From Lingula anatina (Eukaryota; Brachiopoda; Lingulata; Lingulida; Lingulidae), in assembly GCF_001039355.2 (NCBI RefSeq), contig NW_019774236.1, positions 123,768 through 187,767 of the forward strand: 64,000 bases of DNA, given 5' to 3'. Positions 1 to 13,700 of this stretch are shown piece by piece. Position 1 is the stretch's first letter, and each line of letters begins with the position of its first letter. The position numbers and the translations under genes were made by a program. Below the pieces are notes generated by a model. That model saw nothing but the letters and a program-made list of their open reading frames with translations, searched no databases and was not told the origin of the DNA.

Positions 1-3000
1 CACTACCTTGGTCTATTGAGGTCTGAGATATCCGCTTTTAGAGTTAACGCACCGTGGCGGTATCACTGGTTTCTTGGAATGTGGCGGGTATCAGGGGCGG
101 ATCCAGAGATATTTTCTGACATTCTTCCATATTATATTTGTTGATCCATCCTCCATTTTTTGACCGTCTTCCGACAGAAAAAATTAGATACCCGTCAATG
201 TAAACTTGAAAATCTGACCGTCTTCCGGAAGACCCAGAAGACGGCCTAAATCCGCCCCTGGGTATTGATCTAAACATTAAGTCTGGTCTGCTAGGATGAA
301 AATGTCTTCTTGTGCAAATGTCAAACAAACTTTGAAGAAGAAACTCTGGGAATTGGGCTGGAAGAAGTAACACGTCCTTCTGGACCAAGTACAATTACTG
401 GCTTGCTTCGGAATAAAAAAGGTGGAAAGGCTTTGTAAACATGAAGATATATTAATGTCTGTGTAGTGTGTCATTATCTGGAAATTAAATTATTTCTCAG
501 AATTATCTTTGATTGTCCTATCTGTTGACACAAAGGAAAGCCATCCATCAGCAGGAAGAGCCCAACTGTCAAAATACTAAATTAACCTCACTTTGTTTTA
601 TCATTGGGGAGTGGATTCGAGGTAATCTATTCTAAGGGGTGAATTTAAGCCACTTTCCATGCCACAATTCCTACAGGTACAGAGGGGGATACATTTTCTG
701 TGAGAAGTTCCTGTCAAATGCTGTAGGAAAAATTGTGCACCGTAAAGTTCTTGTTTTTCTGCTCCGCAGTTGTGCACGATAATTTTTGCAGGTACTTTTA
801 TATGTGAATGGAATGAAATAGTAATAATGCACAAATTGTAGGTGTTGGAGCAGTCCATTTTATTAAAGCAATTTGCTATTCTTTAATTTAGTCGATTAGC
901 TTGTCAAAATGATTCACAGTATCAATTTTTCTTCGTGCCAAATAAAGTTAAATATAATCAAAATGTCTGCCTGTTTCTATTTCAGATAGGAAGAATCTTA
1001 CCATTTACATTATCATCTTGATAGATTGGAAAAATTATTTGCACAGTTCAATAACAATTTGATTAAGGTGAAAATGGGGCGCATCTTGTGCAAAGTTTTA
1101 ATGAAATAATAAGATAATGAGCATTGAAGCACTGTGGATATGGCCATAATTGATCTATTAACACCAAAACACATAATCATTAAGGATAGGAAGAAATGTC
1201 CGTATCGTGTGTCTCCTGGTGATTATTGTGTCGGTTTTCCTCTAATGGGTTATGTGGTATTTATGGTTACATATAAAAACTGGACTGGTGTGTGGAACAA
1301 CCCATGAAGGCCTGTTCAGGCTGGATATTGGGCAAACTTTTTGTGTCAGACAACAGGATTTAAGGTGCAGTTTGGTGATCAGCAAAAACTACCTCATATT
1401 GCTGCCGGCGCTTTAAATTTAAACTAAACAGGTTGGGGTCTGATGAGGTGCGTTTGTCCCATTTTCAGTTCAAAATAGCTCCTTTCTTGACACACATCTA
1501 ATATGATTCTCTCATCCTCTTAAGCCACCCAAAGTCTGCTGAAGTGAGAGTGTTGTAGTACAGCATTAGAACCCTGACAGCCAACAACCAAGTCTAAAGT
1601 TAATCCAGCTCCTTTGATTCTTGGCTTTAGTAAAAAGCTAGCGCCCTGCGTGTTGTATTTTTCACCTCTGCGCTGGGCGGGGAATCGGTTCTTATTGCTG
1701 CTGATGTCCCTGTAGACTTTCTTGCCAGCAGTCTTTAAATGCGAATTACTGGATATTTGTTACGTATATGTTTACAAGTAACCCACTCTTGGTATAGATT
1801 GCAGATGGAAGTCTTCGAGATTTATCCTGATAGTTGGGTGTTTTATAGTAATGCCCCCTGGATCCCCCCTCTCCCCCACCCCTTGTGGATGTTTTATTAT
1901 TAGGATTTTTTAAAAAGTCCGCTTTCATCCCTGATAAATAATGTTCTTTTTCACAGGTAATTTAAAAATGACGCACATTTACCTCAGACAGTGCTTTTTA
2001 TGCAATGTTTTTGCACACAGAGATCAAACATAATATAGCTGTATGGTTTTTTTTTGAAACAAATTAATAAAGGCAGCATATGAATGGAATGGTTATTGAA
2101 TTAGTCGATACTGAAATAGAATTATTTTTATTGTGTGATTTCAGAAATTCAATTGTGATTTGTTTGATATGATAATCAAATTTTGCTGACATAAAATTTA
2201 TCATTTTGTGATTGAAAATGAAAGCTGTACAACAACAACAGCAACCACAAAATAAATACGTAAAATAAATTTCAAACATTTGTGGAGAAACCCTGCCAGT
2301 CACTGCAGCTTGGGTTAAGGGTGGAGGAGATTTATGGCAAAGCACCTGTTAATCCTGCCATCCTCATAGGGTCAACCCAGCTGATTTTTACACAGGTGCT
2401 TTACCATGTGGTACCTTGAACCCAATCAGAAAGACTTGCTTCTCAGTGGATAAAGCTACTAGTAGTTCTATTGGGTTGAACTCCAAACACTTTGTGTTGA
2501 AACCCACTTGTACTCTAGGATGTGGTACATCTTGCCTAACTCTAGCACTTGAGGCAGACTAGAAGATCTCAGCGCTACCAGCTCCACAACGCTACAAGGT
2601 GGCCATGTTGTCTCCCTTCAGCTACATTGAGGTCAATTTTTATCTTGGAAAGTTACCTTGCTTTTCTGAAGAACTAATTAAGTAGAGCAATATTTAACAT
2701 TGGTTCGATGATGGGTGATTAGATGTTTTCAAAATTATTTTCAAGCATTGAATATATCAGGAGAAGGGATTTTTTTCTCAGTTTCAGGTTTTTCCTAACC
2801 ACCAAGGGGCCCATATTTCACCAGGCTAAAAAGCATGTTCCTTGCAGCTGTCTCTGTTGACTTCAAAGATTACGTGTTTTGAATGCCAGTGTGATTAATT
2901 TATTGATCTTGGATGTACTGCAATTATCACTAGATGAAAGGGACATTTTTCTTCATCTTATTCATTAATAAAATGTGACAAGAAAGCTATGCCATATATT

Positions 3001-4089
3001 AGTTGGCATTGCCACTGAAATTTGTCTCAGTGATTTCTGATGTTTTTTAATCTACAGGAAGTTTAGAATTGCACACATAATTTGAATGACTGTTATTTTA
3101 GTAATGTTACAAATATATTATCTTAATTTCCTGCATATGTATGACTATAAAGTGATCAGTGTTAATGGTTACATTGTCTATATCACATCACACCCAGTGC
3201 AGACAAAATGGCTGCCTCGTATTTCACCTCCTCTGTAGAGATGTAGAGATTGTATAGACTTTATGTACTTCCTTCATTGTTGGTAGTATCGCTGTTGTAA
3301 GTTGGAGAAATCTGTTGACGAGTCTGTTAGGACAAGGTCCAAAAGGTGTTGTCAGCTGCTGACCAGAAACATTGATGTCCTGGATGCCAGGGGGCTCTGA
3401 AATCCACTCCAAAACTCAACAGCATAGCAGATTAGCTCAGGACTTTGATTCTTTGATTAATAAATTAAACTGGTCAGCTGATTGAAAGTTTGGACTCCTT
3501 TCGGGGTTTAAATTGGACCTTGTCTGAATTGACCATATCATGAAATGTATCTTTTCATTGTGCTTTTGCATCAAAACTAGGCTTTGGTGAACAAATTTGG
3601 CAGAGATTGGTGGTGTTCTGCAGGCAACTGCTGTAAAGCATCCCATTGGGAAATCTATGTTTATTTGTGAATAAGGTCTTAAGAATAACAAAAAAAAAAA
3701 GATGTCTTTGGAAAACAATACCTTTTGAAAGCTCACTTTAGACCTCAAAACTTAATATGAAAAATTTAGAGAAAAAAAAAATGGGTGTAATTTCCTGCAG
3801 AAGACTTCTCAGATTGTCCACTCTATTTGATGTACTCTTTGGCAGCATTTATAACCAAAGTTAATCCCTTGACTAACAGATCCTTGGATCAAATATGGCT
3901 GACTCACTTGAAAGCTACTGCGTAATCCCTGCAGGGAATCTATACAGTGTCCATGAGGGGATCATGCAGCAAACTTTCAAGTGGGTCGCCCATATTAATT
4001 CCGCAGATCTGTTAGTCTGCGGGTCAACTTGTTCTGAATGTGCCATTTTGTTTTCTTGTCTATGCAAAGTCCTCACTGTCTTGTTTCAG
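1..4089 (+). other. Intron upstream of the Kv4 pore exons; no exon seen
   Basis: No Kv4 exon was recognised before the acceptor at 4089. The N-terminal T1 domain, S1-S5 and the first half of the pore loop must lie to the left of the window. Apart from the small transposon at 92-260 I see only AT-rich, non-repetitive intron-like DNA. Short open frames here show no family resemblance. Confidence 0.6.
92..260. mobile_element. MITE, hAT-like, family 1 copy 1
   Basis: A 169 bp element with near-perfect inverted ends (CAGGGGCGGATCC at the left, ATCCGCCCCTG at the right). It has internal inverted arms containing GACCGTCTTCC and GGAAGACC. It matches the elements at 8950-9114 (opposite orientation) and 38841-39004. 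The flanking direct repeat is only GGTAT (87-91 and 261-265), shorter than the 8 bp seen at 8950. There is no coding capacity, so it would depend on a transposase elsewhere. Confidence 0.8.
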
Positions 4090-4252
4090 TTATGGTGACA
4101 TTACCCCAGAAACCATTATGGGAAAAATAGTGGGTGGTATTTGCTCCCTTAGCGGTGTGTTGGTGATCGCGCTTCCAGTCCCTGTCATAGTGTCAAATTT
4201 TAGCCGCATTTATCATCAAAGTCAAAGAACCGACAAACGCAAAGCGCAGAAG
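4090..4252 (+). CDS. KCND: Kv4 pore/S6 exon, version A (mutually exclusive)
   Basis: The acceptor is ...TTTCAG at 4089 and the donor is GTACGT at 4253, giving 163 bp. The first base completes the filter glycine codon split by the intron, then the exon reads [17 protein letters not shown]6 and ...[13 protein letters not shown]. It ends on a codon boundary. The residue two after the filter Asp is Thr, the position of Shaker T449. Vertebrate Kv4 and exon B have Val here. Because 163 is not a multiple of 3, using both or neither version shifts the frame of everything downstream. Confidence 0.93.
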
Positions 4253-7200
4253 GTACGTAAGCTAGCTAAAGGCAGAGGGCCACACAGACACCGATGTCGG
4301 TGCATCGGGCTCTCAACACGCCACCACATAATACAACAACACATGCATGCATCAGCTTTTCTGTTCATGTTGTTTTTCACTATTACGTGTCTCTCTCTTT
4401 CTCTCTCCCCACTCCATACATTCCCAGTGTTAGTTACCTGTCCCCTGCACTGCCTGGTTCGTATCTTTCCTGACCTTCCTAGTCAGTGTTCACCGTCGGT
4501 GTCCTGGGCTGTGCTATATATGTATCTTCCTCTGTGCTGACTGCCATCTTGGCTGAAGCATTATGGGATGCATGTTATGCGCCAGGTTTGGGATATCCTG
4601 TGTGTCGTAGGACCATCGTTGGTTGTATTTAGAGCTTCTGACTCTACTAATATTAATGATTTTTTGCACCAATTTTTTTTTGCAGTTATGGAGATATCGT
4701 CCCCAATACAATAACAGGGAAATGCGTGGGTGGTATTTGCTCACTGAGCGGTGTGTTGGTGATCGCGCTTCCAGTGCCTGTCATTGTGTCAAATTTCAGC
4801 CGTATTTATCACCAAAATCAAAGAGCAGACAAACGAAAGTCTCAAAAGGTATGATTCATGTCTCTCAATGAACGTTCCTTTGAAAGCAAGTTTGCTATCA
4901 GCATTTTGGCTTACAAACGGCTGCTCAAAAATCCATGCAGACTTCTTGTAATGTGGATTGAAAATATTACATTAAAAGCAATCGAGGATTCCACAAGGAT
5001 TAACACAGATATGTCTGTGCATTCAGACACCATGCTTTTGTTGCCCACTGCTGTTACATGAACAAATAGTTATCGAAGACACATACATGCACATGCAGAG
5101 TTGCCACCTAATTGTACACGCACATGCTGAGTTGCCATCCAACTTCGCATATTCTACATGTTATTTAGGACAGTTTTCCATTGTTTAACGGACTGATGCA
5201 ATTCTATTGTTAATAGATCTTTGCATTTTGAGCACATTCATGTTGCCAAATCAACATTTGCATGTGAATGTGCTCAGACACGCACACACGTACATGCACG
5301 TGCACACACATTACATTAAACATGAGCTAGAAGACCTATACAACTATACATAATGCATGATTGAATTATGTATGACAAATAGTGCGGAGCATAAAATATG
5401 CAGGTTTATAATAAATCACTCCTTTCTCAGGAACATTAAAACTTCATTATCTATTCATAAAAGCCTTCAAATACTCCCTCATTTTGGAAGCTGTGTATTG
5501 TTGTATCAGCGTTCAACTTAAAAAAGATGTGAAGTGGTCAATTATAAAGAAGAATCAAATTACATACAAATGAGAAACTCAGATATATAAATCATTCAGT
5601 TACCACTACAAATAACACAGATAAAATGAAGGTGACATATCAGAAGTGTAAATTTTCATCTAAAATTAGTTCAGAGTCATAAACTACTCCTTTATTGCAT
5701 TGAAGGCTGGCAGTTCCTATCTGTGTGTTAGAGAAAGGATACAAAATCAATAGTGCCATGATCAGCTGTCCTCATTTACTCCCTGATATAGCAGTGGGGA
5801 GTAATGTCTGGGTAGTTCTTCATAGGTTTGAAGTATGAAATTAGGGACAGCAATTAACAGGGATTAAGAAACAAACAGAGAACTTCATTGGGGATGTCAT
5901 CTTTGTGGACCCAAGCTTCCTTATCATGTATTGGCTTGGGGAATGACTTTAACATTGTTACACATAAACCTAAAAAAAAAAGAGAAAATCTATACTTTAC
6001 TAAACCTTTACTTGGAACACAAGTACGTCTGGTTAAGAACAGACACAGAAATCAAACCAGCAGAAATAACCTAGATTCTGGACAAAGTGAGAGATATTGC
6101 AAGTGAACAGTCTGGCACTACCTGAAGATTTCACACCAATAGATGGAGACACCTGTTAACCCTGTGGCCCAAAATTTCAAGAGGTAGAGGTTGGGGGACG
6201 AGTCATTTTGGATTTTTTTATCATGAAATCCGTGTGGGCCTTAGTGCTTGCATAGCATCCTGATCCAATTTTGACTCAGAGCAGTTCTTTTCTGGTCACA
6301 AGAGTGGTTTGTGTGTACCCACCCCCCCACCCACCCCCCGCCCTTACCCCCTTCTCCACCCACCTGCCATTTCTAACAACTGCATGAGGGCTGAAAAAAG
6401 TTCACATGAACCAACAGTTCAAGGAATGCTTTCAGGATTACCAGTCTAACTGTATACAAAATGTTTATGTCTGTTGTTTATTACTGTACATGTAGAGTCC
6501 ATATGGAATAATGTTACCTGTCTAAATTAGTCATGGCATATACTGAAGAATTAAGATGTAATGTGTTGCCAGGAGTTGGTTTAAAGGCTGGCAGTCAAGT
6601 ATACCCTTTTCCCTCTAACATGTACGCAGGCACACACACACACACTGTCATGCAAAGACTCACCTCATATTCACAAACACCACACACACACGGATACATA
6701 CACATACACACATACACACACACACACACACATATGCACACGCATCACTCATGGACATGTGTACGCTCACACTCATGGACACGCACATACACATTTACAG
6801 ACACGCATCATACAAAGGCGTATCAGCTCACACCACATGTACACCCACACACTCATGGACACGCGCACACACATGTACCTGCACATACACACACACACAC
6901 ATACACACACACACACACACAGAGTAAATGTACATGCTAACTAAACACCATAGCCAGCAGCTGAAGTCTCTAATCATCAAGTCTGTGTCCAGCAATCAAT
7001 ACAGTGAACTGATGTGGATAATGACGTCCAGAATGACCTGTGGGACTTTGGCTGTAAACAGCTTACATCTCTTCCCTTTAAATAACTTCGAATACTTTTA
7101 GTCAGTTTGTTTAAATGTTGATTTGATTTTGAGGTTATTTTTTTCTCCAATAAGTTTAGACTGTATATTTGAAGTTTTGACTATTCACATCCCTTGAATG

Positions 7201-10200
7201 TCTTACAGACAGGTAAAATTCTCCAGGGGTAGATTTTCCAGTCACTTGTCACTCGTAATTTTCAGCTTTTTATATCAGTGACATTGGTGGTCCATGAATG
7301 TACCCCCCCCCCATTTTCTTTTGAAGAGAAGATGGCCAGTTTTTCAAAGTGACTTCAGTTTTTTTCCTTTTTGTCTCTTCATTATCCCCACCCATTCATA
7401 TTTTCATTTAAGCCCACCCCCCAAAACCATTTCTACACACAGTTTTAAAAGTTGACAGTTTCAGAATGGAATTTGAACATTGTCAATCTTTTGAGTGCTC
7501 CTCCCCCCCCCCCCATAGTACATATGACCACAGTATTAGTTCTAACATAGGTTTGTTGGACAATATTGTTTTTTTATTCATTTCCTCAACAAAACAAAAA
7601 CAAATGCACCCAGTCATGCTTTCACACACATTCTGAAATCACCTGTGTGGTTTTTATTACATTTCTAACAAAATTGCAACATTTTCATTTGCCTTTTTGA
7701 CTAACTAAACACATTTTGCACTATTTGTTCTTTGTGTAAATTGCCATTACCTTTGCACAATTCAATAAGGATTTTTTTTTTACACACTGATTGTAAACTA
7801 ACATGGATGATGATTTCATTAGTATAATTTTTTAGTTTTTAATTTTTAGACAGATTTTTGGAAGATTAATGAAGAACATCATTTTATGGCAGTAGCATGG
7901 TTTATGCTTGAGATTTGCGTTATTGACATGATCGTATATTATTAAAAGTTGGCATAATTTCATATTCAGCAGGCTGAACTAGAAGCATTTCTGAACACGC
8001 CTGAGTTTCAGCTGGTTCAGGTAGCCAGGGTGCATTTCAAACAAAATTAGTTTCATTTCATTTTTTCCCCCCCAAAAAAGTGGAAAAAGGCTAAAGTGTT
8101 TTTATGCCATTGAAAATTTGTTTGTGTGGTTTTGAGCTTCTTTCAAAAAATCTTTGCATATTGTGCATTTTTTACTGTTTTTGTACCCTTTTTAACGGGT
8201 CTTGCGGTGCTTATTATGTTATAAGTGAATACTTAAATAATAAGAAGAAAATGCTAAAATTCTTAGCTTTTAAGAATAGCATCAGCATTTTAACATTTTT
8301 TTTTTAAATTTCAAATGCATAGTTTTTCAAATATTTTCTTTTTCTGAGTGTTTTTAAAACTTGCTTATGGATTTTTTTTTTGAAAATTTTTGAATTTGCA
8401 GCTGAGATTTGATTTTAATTAAACTAATTTTGAGAGTTGGGATATGATTTTAATTGAAATACATTTTTATATAAATAAAAATAAACAGCTTTAAATGAAT
8501 TCCATTAATTTTACTGACTTATGCGTGTTACAGAAAGCCCGGCTAGCAAGGATAAGAATGGCCAAAAACGCAAGTGGTGCGGCTTTTGTGGCGCGAAAGA
8601 AAAAGGAAGAAGAGCGAATACGGCTGCAAGAATTAGGTCAGGAGCCTGAAGATAAAGATGACGCAGACGTATTTGAGCTTCAGCACCATCATTTGCTGAG
8701 TTGCTTGGAAAAAACCACAGTAAGGCTGATTTTACTGGAGTTTGATTTAGAAGCACTGGAGACATTTTAACGTTGGTTTTGAATGATGTCCATGTCTGGT
8801 TACTTACTTGTTTCCAGGTAATCCAATCAATTATTGATGAATTAAAATGTTTCTGTTAGTAGGACTGGGCCACAAGCTGTTAACTGTTCTTATTCAAGGA
8901 TAAGTTAGACGTTCAGCATAGTTAAGAACCAATAATACACGCAAGCCATGGGCGGATTGAGACCGTCTTCTGGGCCTTCCGGAAGACGGTCAGATTTTCA
9001 AGTTTACATTGACGGGTATCTAATCTTTTCTGTCTGAAGACAGTCAAAAATTGAGGATTGATCAACAAAGATAATTTGGAAGACTGTCAGAAAATAGCTC
9101 TGGATCCGCCCCTGCAAGCCATGTTGCAGGTTTTTTGTGCTGCCATACGATGTTTTTATGTGTGAGGTCATCAAGAGAAGAAAGCCTGCATAACTGCTAA
9201 TTGAATAGAAACTGAACATTGACTGTTTGGTCATTTTGATATATGCAAACTTGTTTCAAAAGTTCAGTAAAAAAGAAAGATGAATTATGTTTTCTGCACT
9301 GTGGAACTACATGTGTTTACCTTGTATGTGTCAGTCAACAACAAGACAGGTGGTCCCATGAATCCGTCCTTGCTTAACAGTTGTTGCAAAGAAGTTGTTG
9401 GCTAAATTTTTGTGTATCAGAATGAGAAAAATCTTGTTTATGATATCACTAGTAATGAAAAAGACATTGGAAAACAAAGGGAAATCATATTTAGCAACGA
9501 ATAAATAACTTCTGAAAGAGTTGAAGTAATTACTTTTTCCAAAGTTGATTGGGGCACTTTAGTGGATGATTTAATATTTCATGGTTGTTCTTAATTTAAC
9601 AGTTATGCAAGTTTGACAAATGAACAGAGAATTCAACTGGCAGTTGTCAGTCTCCATACTTGATAATCTAAACTAAATACGCAGTTAGATTAAATGTGTT
9701 ATTGGAAGAGACGAATGCCTCATTTAGTAATTACCACAGTAATGGGCAAGAATTGCAGTGAATGGGCACTGTAATTGTTCCTGTTACGTTTCTGTAATTG
9801 TAATAATTGGACCAATATTCTAGAAGTTGTGGGCCTGATTTCCCAAAAGAATTTATGCTGAAAGTTTATCTTTACTTCAAGACTGAAATTTATATTTACA
9901 AGTACTTCAGTTTACAATGATTTAGTAGTAATCCACCATGCCTAATGGTGCCTGGATTCTCCAACTGAATGTATTTGGTTTTACAGTCAAATTCTTATGG
10001 TCATCATGGGGCTGAATTTATGGCTCCATAGCTAAATTTGTATGATCCTAGAGCTGAATGAATTTGGTCCAAGAGCTGAAATTTATTAGGTCCTTGAAGT
10101 GACTTTATTCTATGTTAGAGCTAAGTTAATTTTGTCCAAGTGCTGAATTTATTTGGCTTTACAGTGAAATAGAGATTTAAAGCTCAATTTACATTCCTTA

Positions 10201-10674
10201 TTTCTATGGCATTTCTTCTCAACACTGCCTTTCAGCCGTTTTCTTTTTCTTCTCTCTCCAGGACCGCGAGTTCACAGATATGGACGTGAACTATAATGGT
10301 CAGCCCACCAAGCTCCTAGGCACCCCTCCTCTCACCCCCACCATGTCTGTCCGTTCCAGGGACAATAAAAACAGAACCACCGGTTGCTGCGCCAGGAAAT
10401 CTTCTAGAAAAGTAAGTCTCTGTGTGGGGTACTACTAAGTACCGTCTGTGCTGCAATGAAGGGAATTTTAAATATATTTGATTTATATACACTGTGTAAA
10501 GATTTGAGTACAAAATGGGTATTGTTGATCATGTTTTTCTTTTTACATATAGATATCATGGTTTGTCATAAAGAAATACAAGTTAGTTTCTAAAAAGGAC
10601 AATGTACATGTAGGAAAAAAGCTTGGTAAATGTCCATGGTGGCCTTAAAAATAACCAACTATCACTATATTGCT

Positions 10675-10717
<43 letters not shown>

Positions 10718-13700
10718 TGTCTTCGTCTGGATGGGTGAAGAATCGCATAGTTTTTCATCATAGGGTACTGATTTCGGTAGTAAAAAAAAAAAGGATACGC
10801 CATGCTTTAAACAATAGCTCATTCCTTAAGAGTATATAGGAAGATGCAAAACAGTGGCATGTATGTATTTAGTGTCCATCTAGACAAAAGTAAATAAGTA
10901 ATTTTTCCACAAACTTTATTACCCAGTTGTATTTTGAGAACAGCTGAATTTTTGGCAGTATTTTGTCTCAATTGATATTGGTTGTTGGATTATAAATATC
11001 CCCATCTTTCTACAGAGACAGCAAACTAAACAGAAAGTAGTTCATGGTGGAACTTACTTCATTTGGGGTAAAGGCTCTTTGGAAACTAATTCATAGTTGC
11101 TATGGCAACAGCAGTCCCCCACCAAAAGATAAGCTAAATTTACTTAATTATCTAACTGTAGATGGGGGATAAATTAGACTGTCTGTGAATTTAAAAAAGT
11201 CTTTAAAAAGGTGAACATTTTGTGGGAGCATATAATAATATCTTGTTCTACATTGTAACAAAAACAGATGCAATGAGTTAAATTGCTCTGCAAATTTATA
11301 TTAAAAAAAAGAAAAATCTTGGAATGCAACTCATATGGGCTGTTTAAGATTACAGGAGGTTAGTCAAGCTCAAAAAGAGGTAATTTAAAAGCCAAATACT
11401 AGAAAACTCACTGCAAGTAAAAAAAAGATCTGCTATTGTTTTGGGAGTTAGTGGGAAGTATGAAGAGCATTTAGAAGAAGAGTATGATTGAGCCAAATGG
11501 TACCTGGATCAATTATTTGAAACACTTTGGGTGAAGTCTGTCTCTCTTCCTCCCAGTGATAAAAATTTTGGAACAATTTAAAGAGCGAGAAAGAAAAAAA
11601 TTGATCTGCGAACAATAATGGAATTATGGTGGCTATTAGTTTTTTTTAAAAGTACTATTGTGGCAAGGGTGCCAATCCAAATGAAATGTAAAGGGCATAC
11701 AGCCGCACTGTGAATAATGAATTCCCAGACAAAGATGGTTAGCACAATAATGGTAAGCAGTAACATACCCACTCTGGAATAAAGACATACCAAGGCCATT
11801 ATCTGCTACAGAAAATTGTCTTTTTCCTGAAACTCTAGATGGAATATGCATCTTCACCTGTCTTGGGAATCTTTTTGTCTCAGTTCTGAATTATAAACTG
11901 TGCTCCTGGAATAAATGCAATGGTTCAGTGCCCATTAAGCTAAATTTTGGTCAGTTTTTGTCGAAATGTTGACAAAATACGTAAAATGATTGTACCTGAT
12001 GACTTAATAGATTACTACATAATGCTTATTTAGTATTACAAATACATGTAATGATTTTCTGTACTTATATAATGCCATTGACTGGTTCATTTGAGATGCC
12101 CCCCTTTGTTTATTAAATTGATACATTTTTTATTATTAATATGGTATTTGTTTTCTTATTTGACACCAAGGATATGTCTGTAGCTAGGCGTGTTGTATTG
12201 TGAAATTTACAGAGGGAAGAGAAGAATTGATTCCATGAACATGTAGATAAAAGTACATACACAATATATATATATATATATGTACATAGATGCATGTACA
12301 TGCAGATCATGCATATTCATTACATATATGTACAGATACATAAAGATACATAAAGATATTTAAAACGTGGGGTCACATGATGGAGTCAGCAAAGTTTTGC
12401 GGTGTTTTGCTTCTTTGTACTATAGTAGCTTAATGAAACTTCCTAGCTACGTACAGAGATTAATCAAAAAGATGAGAATTACTATAATAAATCTGAATGA
12501 AAAGAAAACTCAGTACCTTGAATAGAACATTCAAGTTAGCAGTTTTTTATCCCAAAAAATTATTTATTTGGCTTGTCTAAAATACTGTATAATGGCACTT
12601 TATTTGATTTGTACATGTAATAGTTTGTAAACATTGCTAAATAATTTTGATAGCTTTTTATTAATTAGTTATATTGTGAAGTATGGCTTTCTCATTTGTC
12701 ATTTTCCTTTTCCTGTCAAACTCGGCCATATTGTCAATACAGCCATTTCCACAGACCCTCTGGCACTGTAGAGACACCGTTTTTCTTGTTTTCTTTTGTT
12801 TTATCTATTTTTAGACACGGGAGTCCCTGGAAACAGAAGACCTTAATGATATTAATGTAACCCAGTGATCTTAATTCAAGTTTTTGGCACATGTAAGGGT
12901 CTTGGCACCTCCAGACAGACTAGCAGACAGTGGTTTATTTTGTGGTCTTTCACCTCCTCTTCCTCTTCCTCACCAGTCTTGGGGCCATTTTCACCAAAAA
13001 TAATAATAATAAAAAAAATTAAGACAGAAAGTTGGTCCAGACTTTTTGACTGAAAATGTATGTCTACTTCAAGGCAGAAGAGATCTGTAGCTGTCTACTT
13101 GGTGAAACTAAATGTTAGTCTGAGTAAGGACAGACATTTCTTTCTCTTTATACTTAATTATTAAGATAAGACTATTTCATTTGTGCAGTCTAGTATTGAT
13201 TTTTGTTCAGTCAAAGTAGACTAAATATTTTAGTTAAGACCAACTTTCTCTTCTTAAACAAGTGCCTGTAGCCTACATAGACTAACATTATTCCTTAGAC
13301 ATGCAACCAGCACAAGGTGTGATTTCCTAGGTCCCCCCCCCCTCCCCCTTTTACTGGATGATTTTTTAAGAGTACAAGGAATACCAGTTTCACTAGTTTT
13401 AATGTAAGATGATGCTTTTGAGGTCCCAAAAAGATAATCTTTAATAGTGCCCTTTAAAATGTGAACAACACAGGAAGTGCCTGCGACCACCTATTGCCTG
13501 AAAAAAAGAATTGATTTTTTAAATTTAGATGTTATTGACCAAGGGATCCCGGAAAACTGGGAAACCATTTTCTTTGTAATTACAATATTTAATTATAGAG
13601 TATTTTAAGGTCCTTTTGCAGTTTCTGAATCTCCCCTGTTACCTAGCCTTTTCCAAGAAATGCACATCTTATCCTAGGAAAGGGAATAAGCTTTAAAACC

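Noticed and set aside
601-858. 85-residue minus-strand frame
   Set aside because: No domain, no splice context, in a Kv4 intron.
3895-4098. Possible extra Kv4 exon just before exon A
   Set aside because: The frame shows no S5 or pore-loop residues and overlaps the acceptor tract of exon A.
6533-6944. His/Thr-rich open frames on the plus strand
   Set aside because: Simple translations of the CA microsatellite, with no splice sites or family match.
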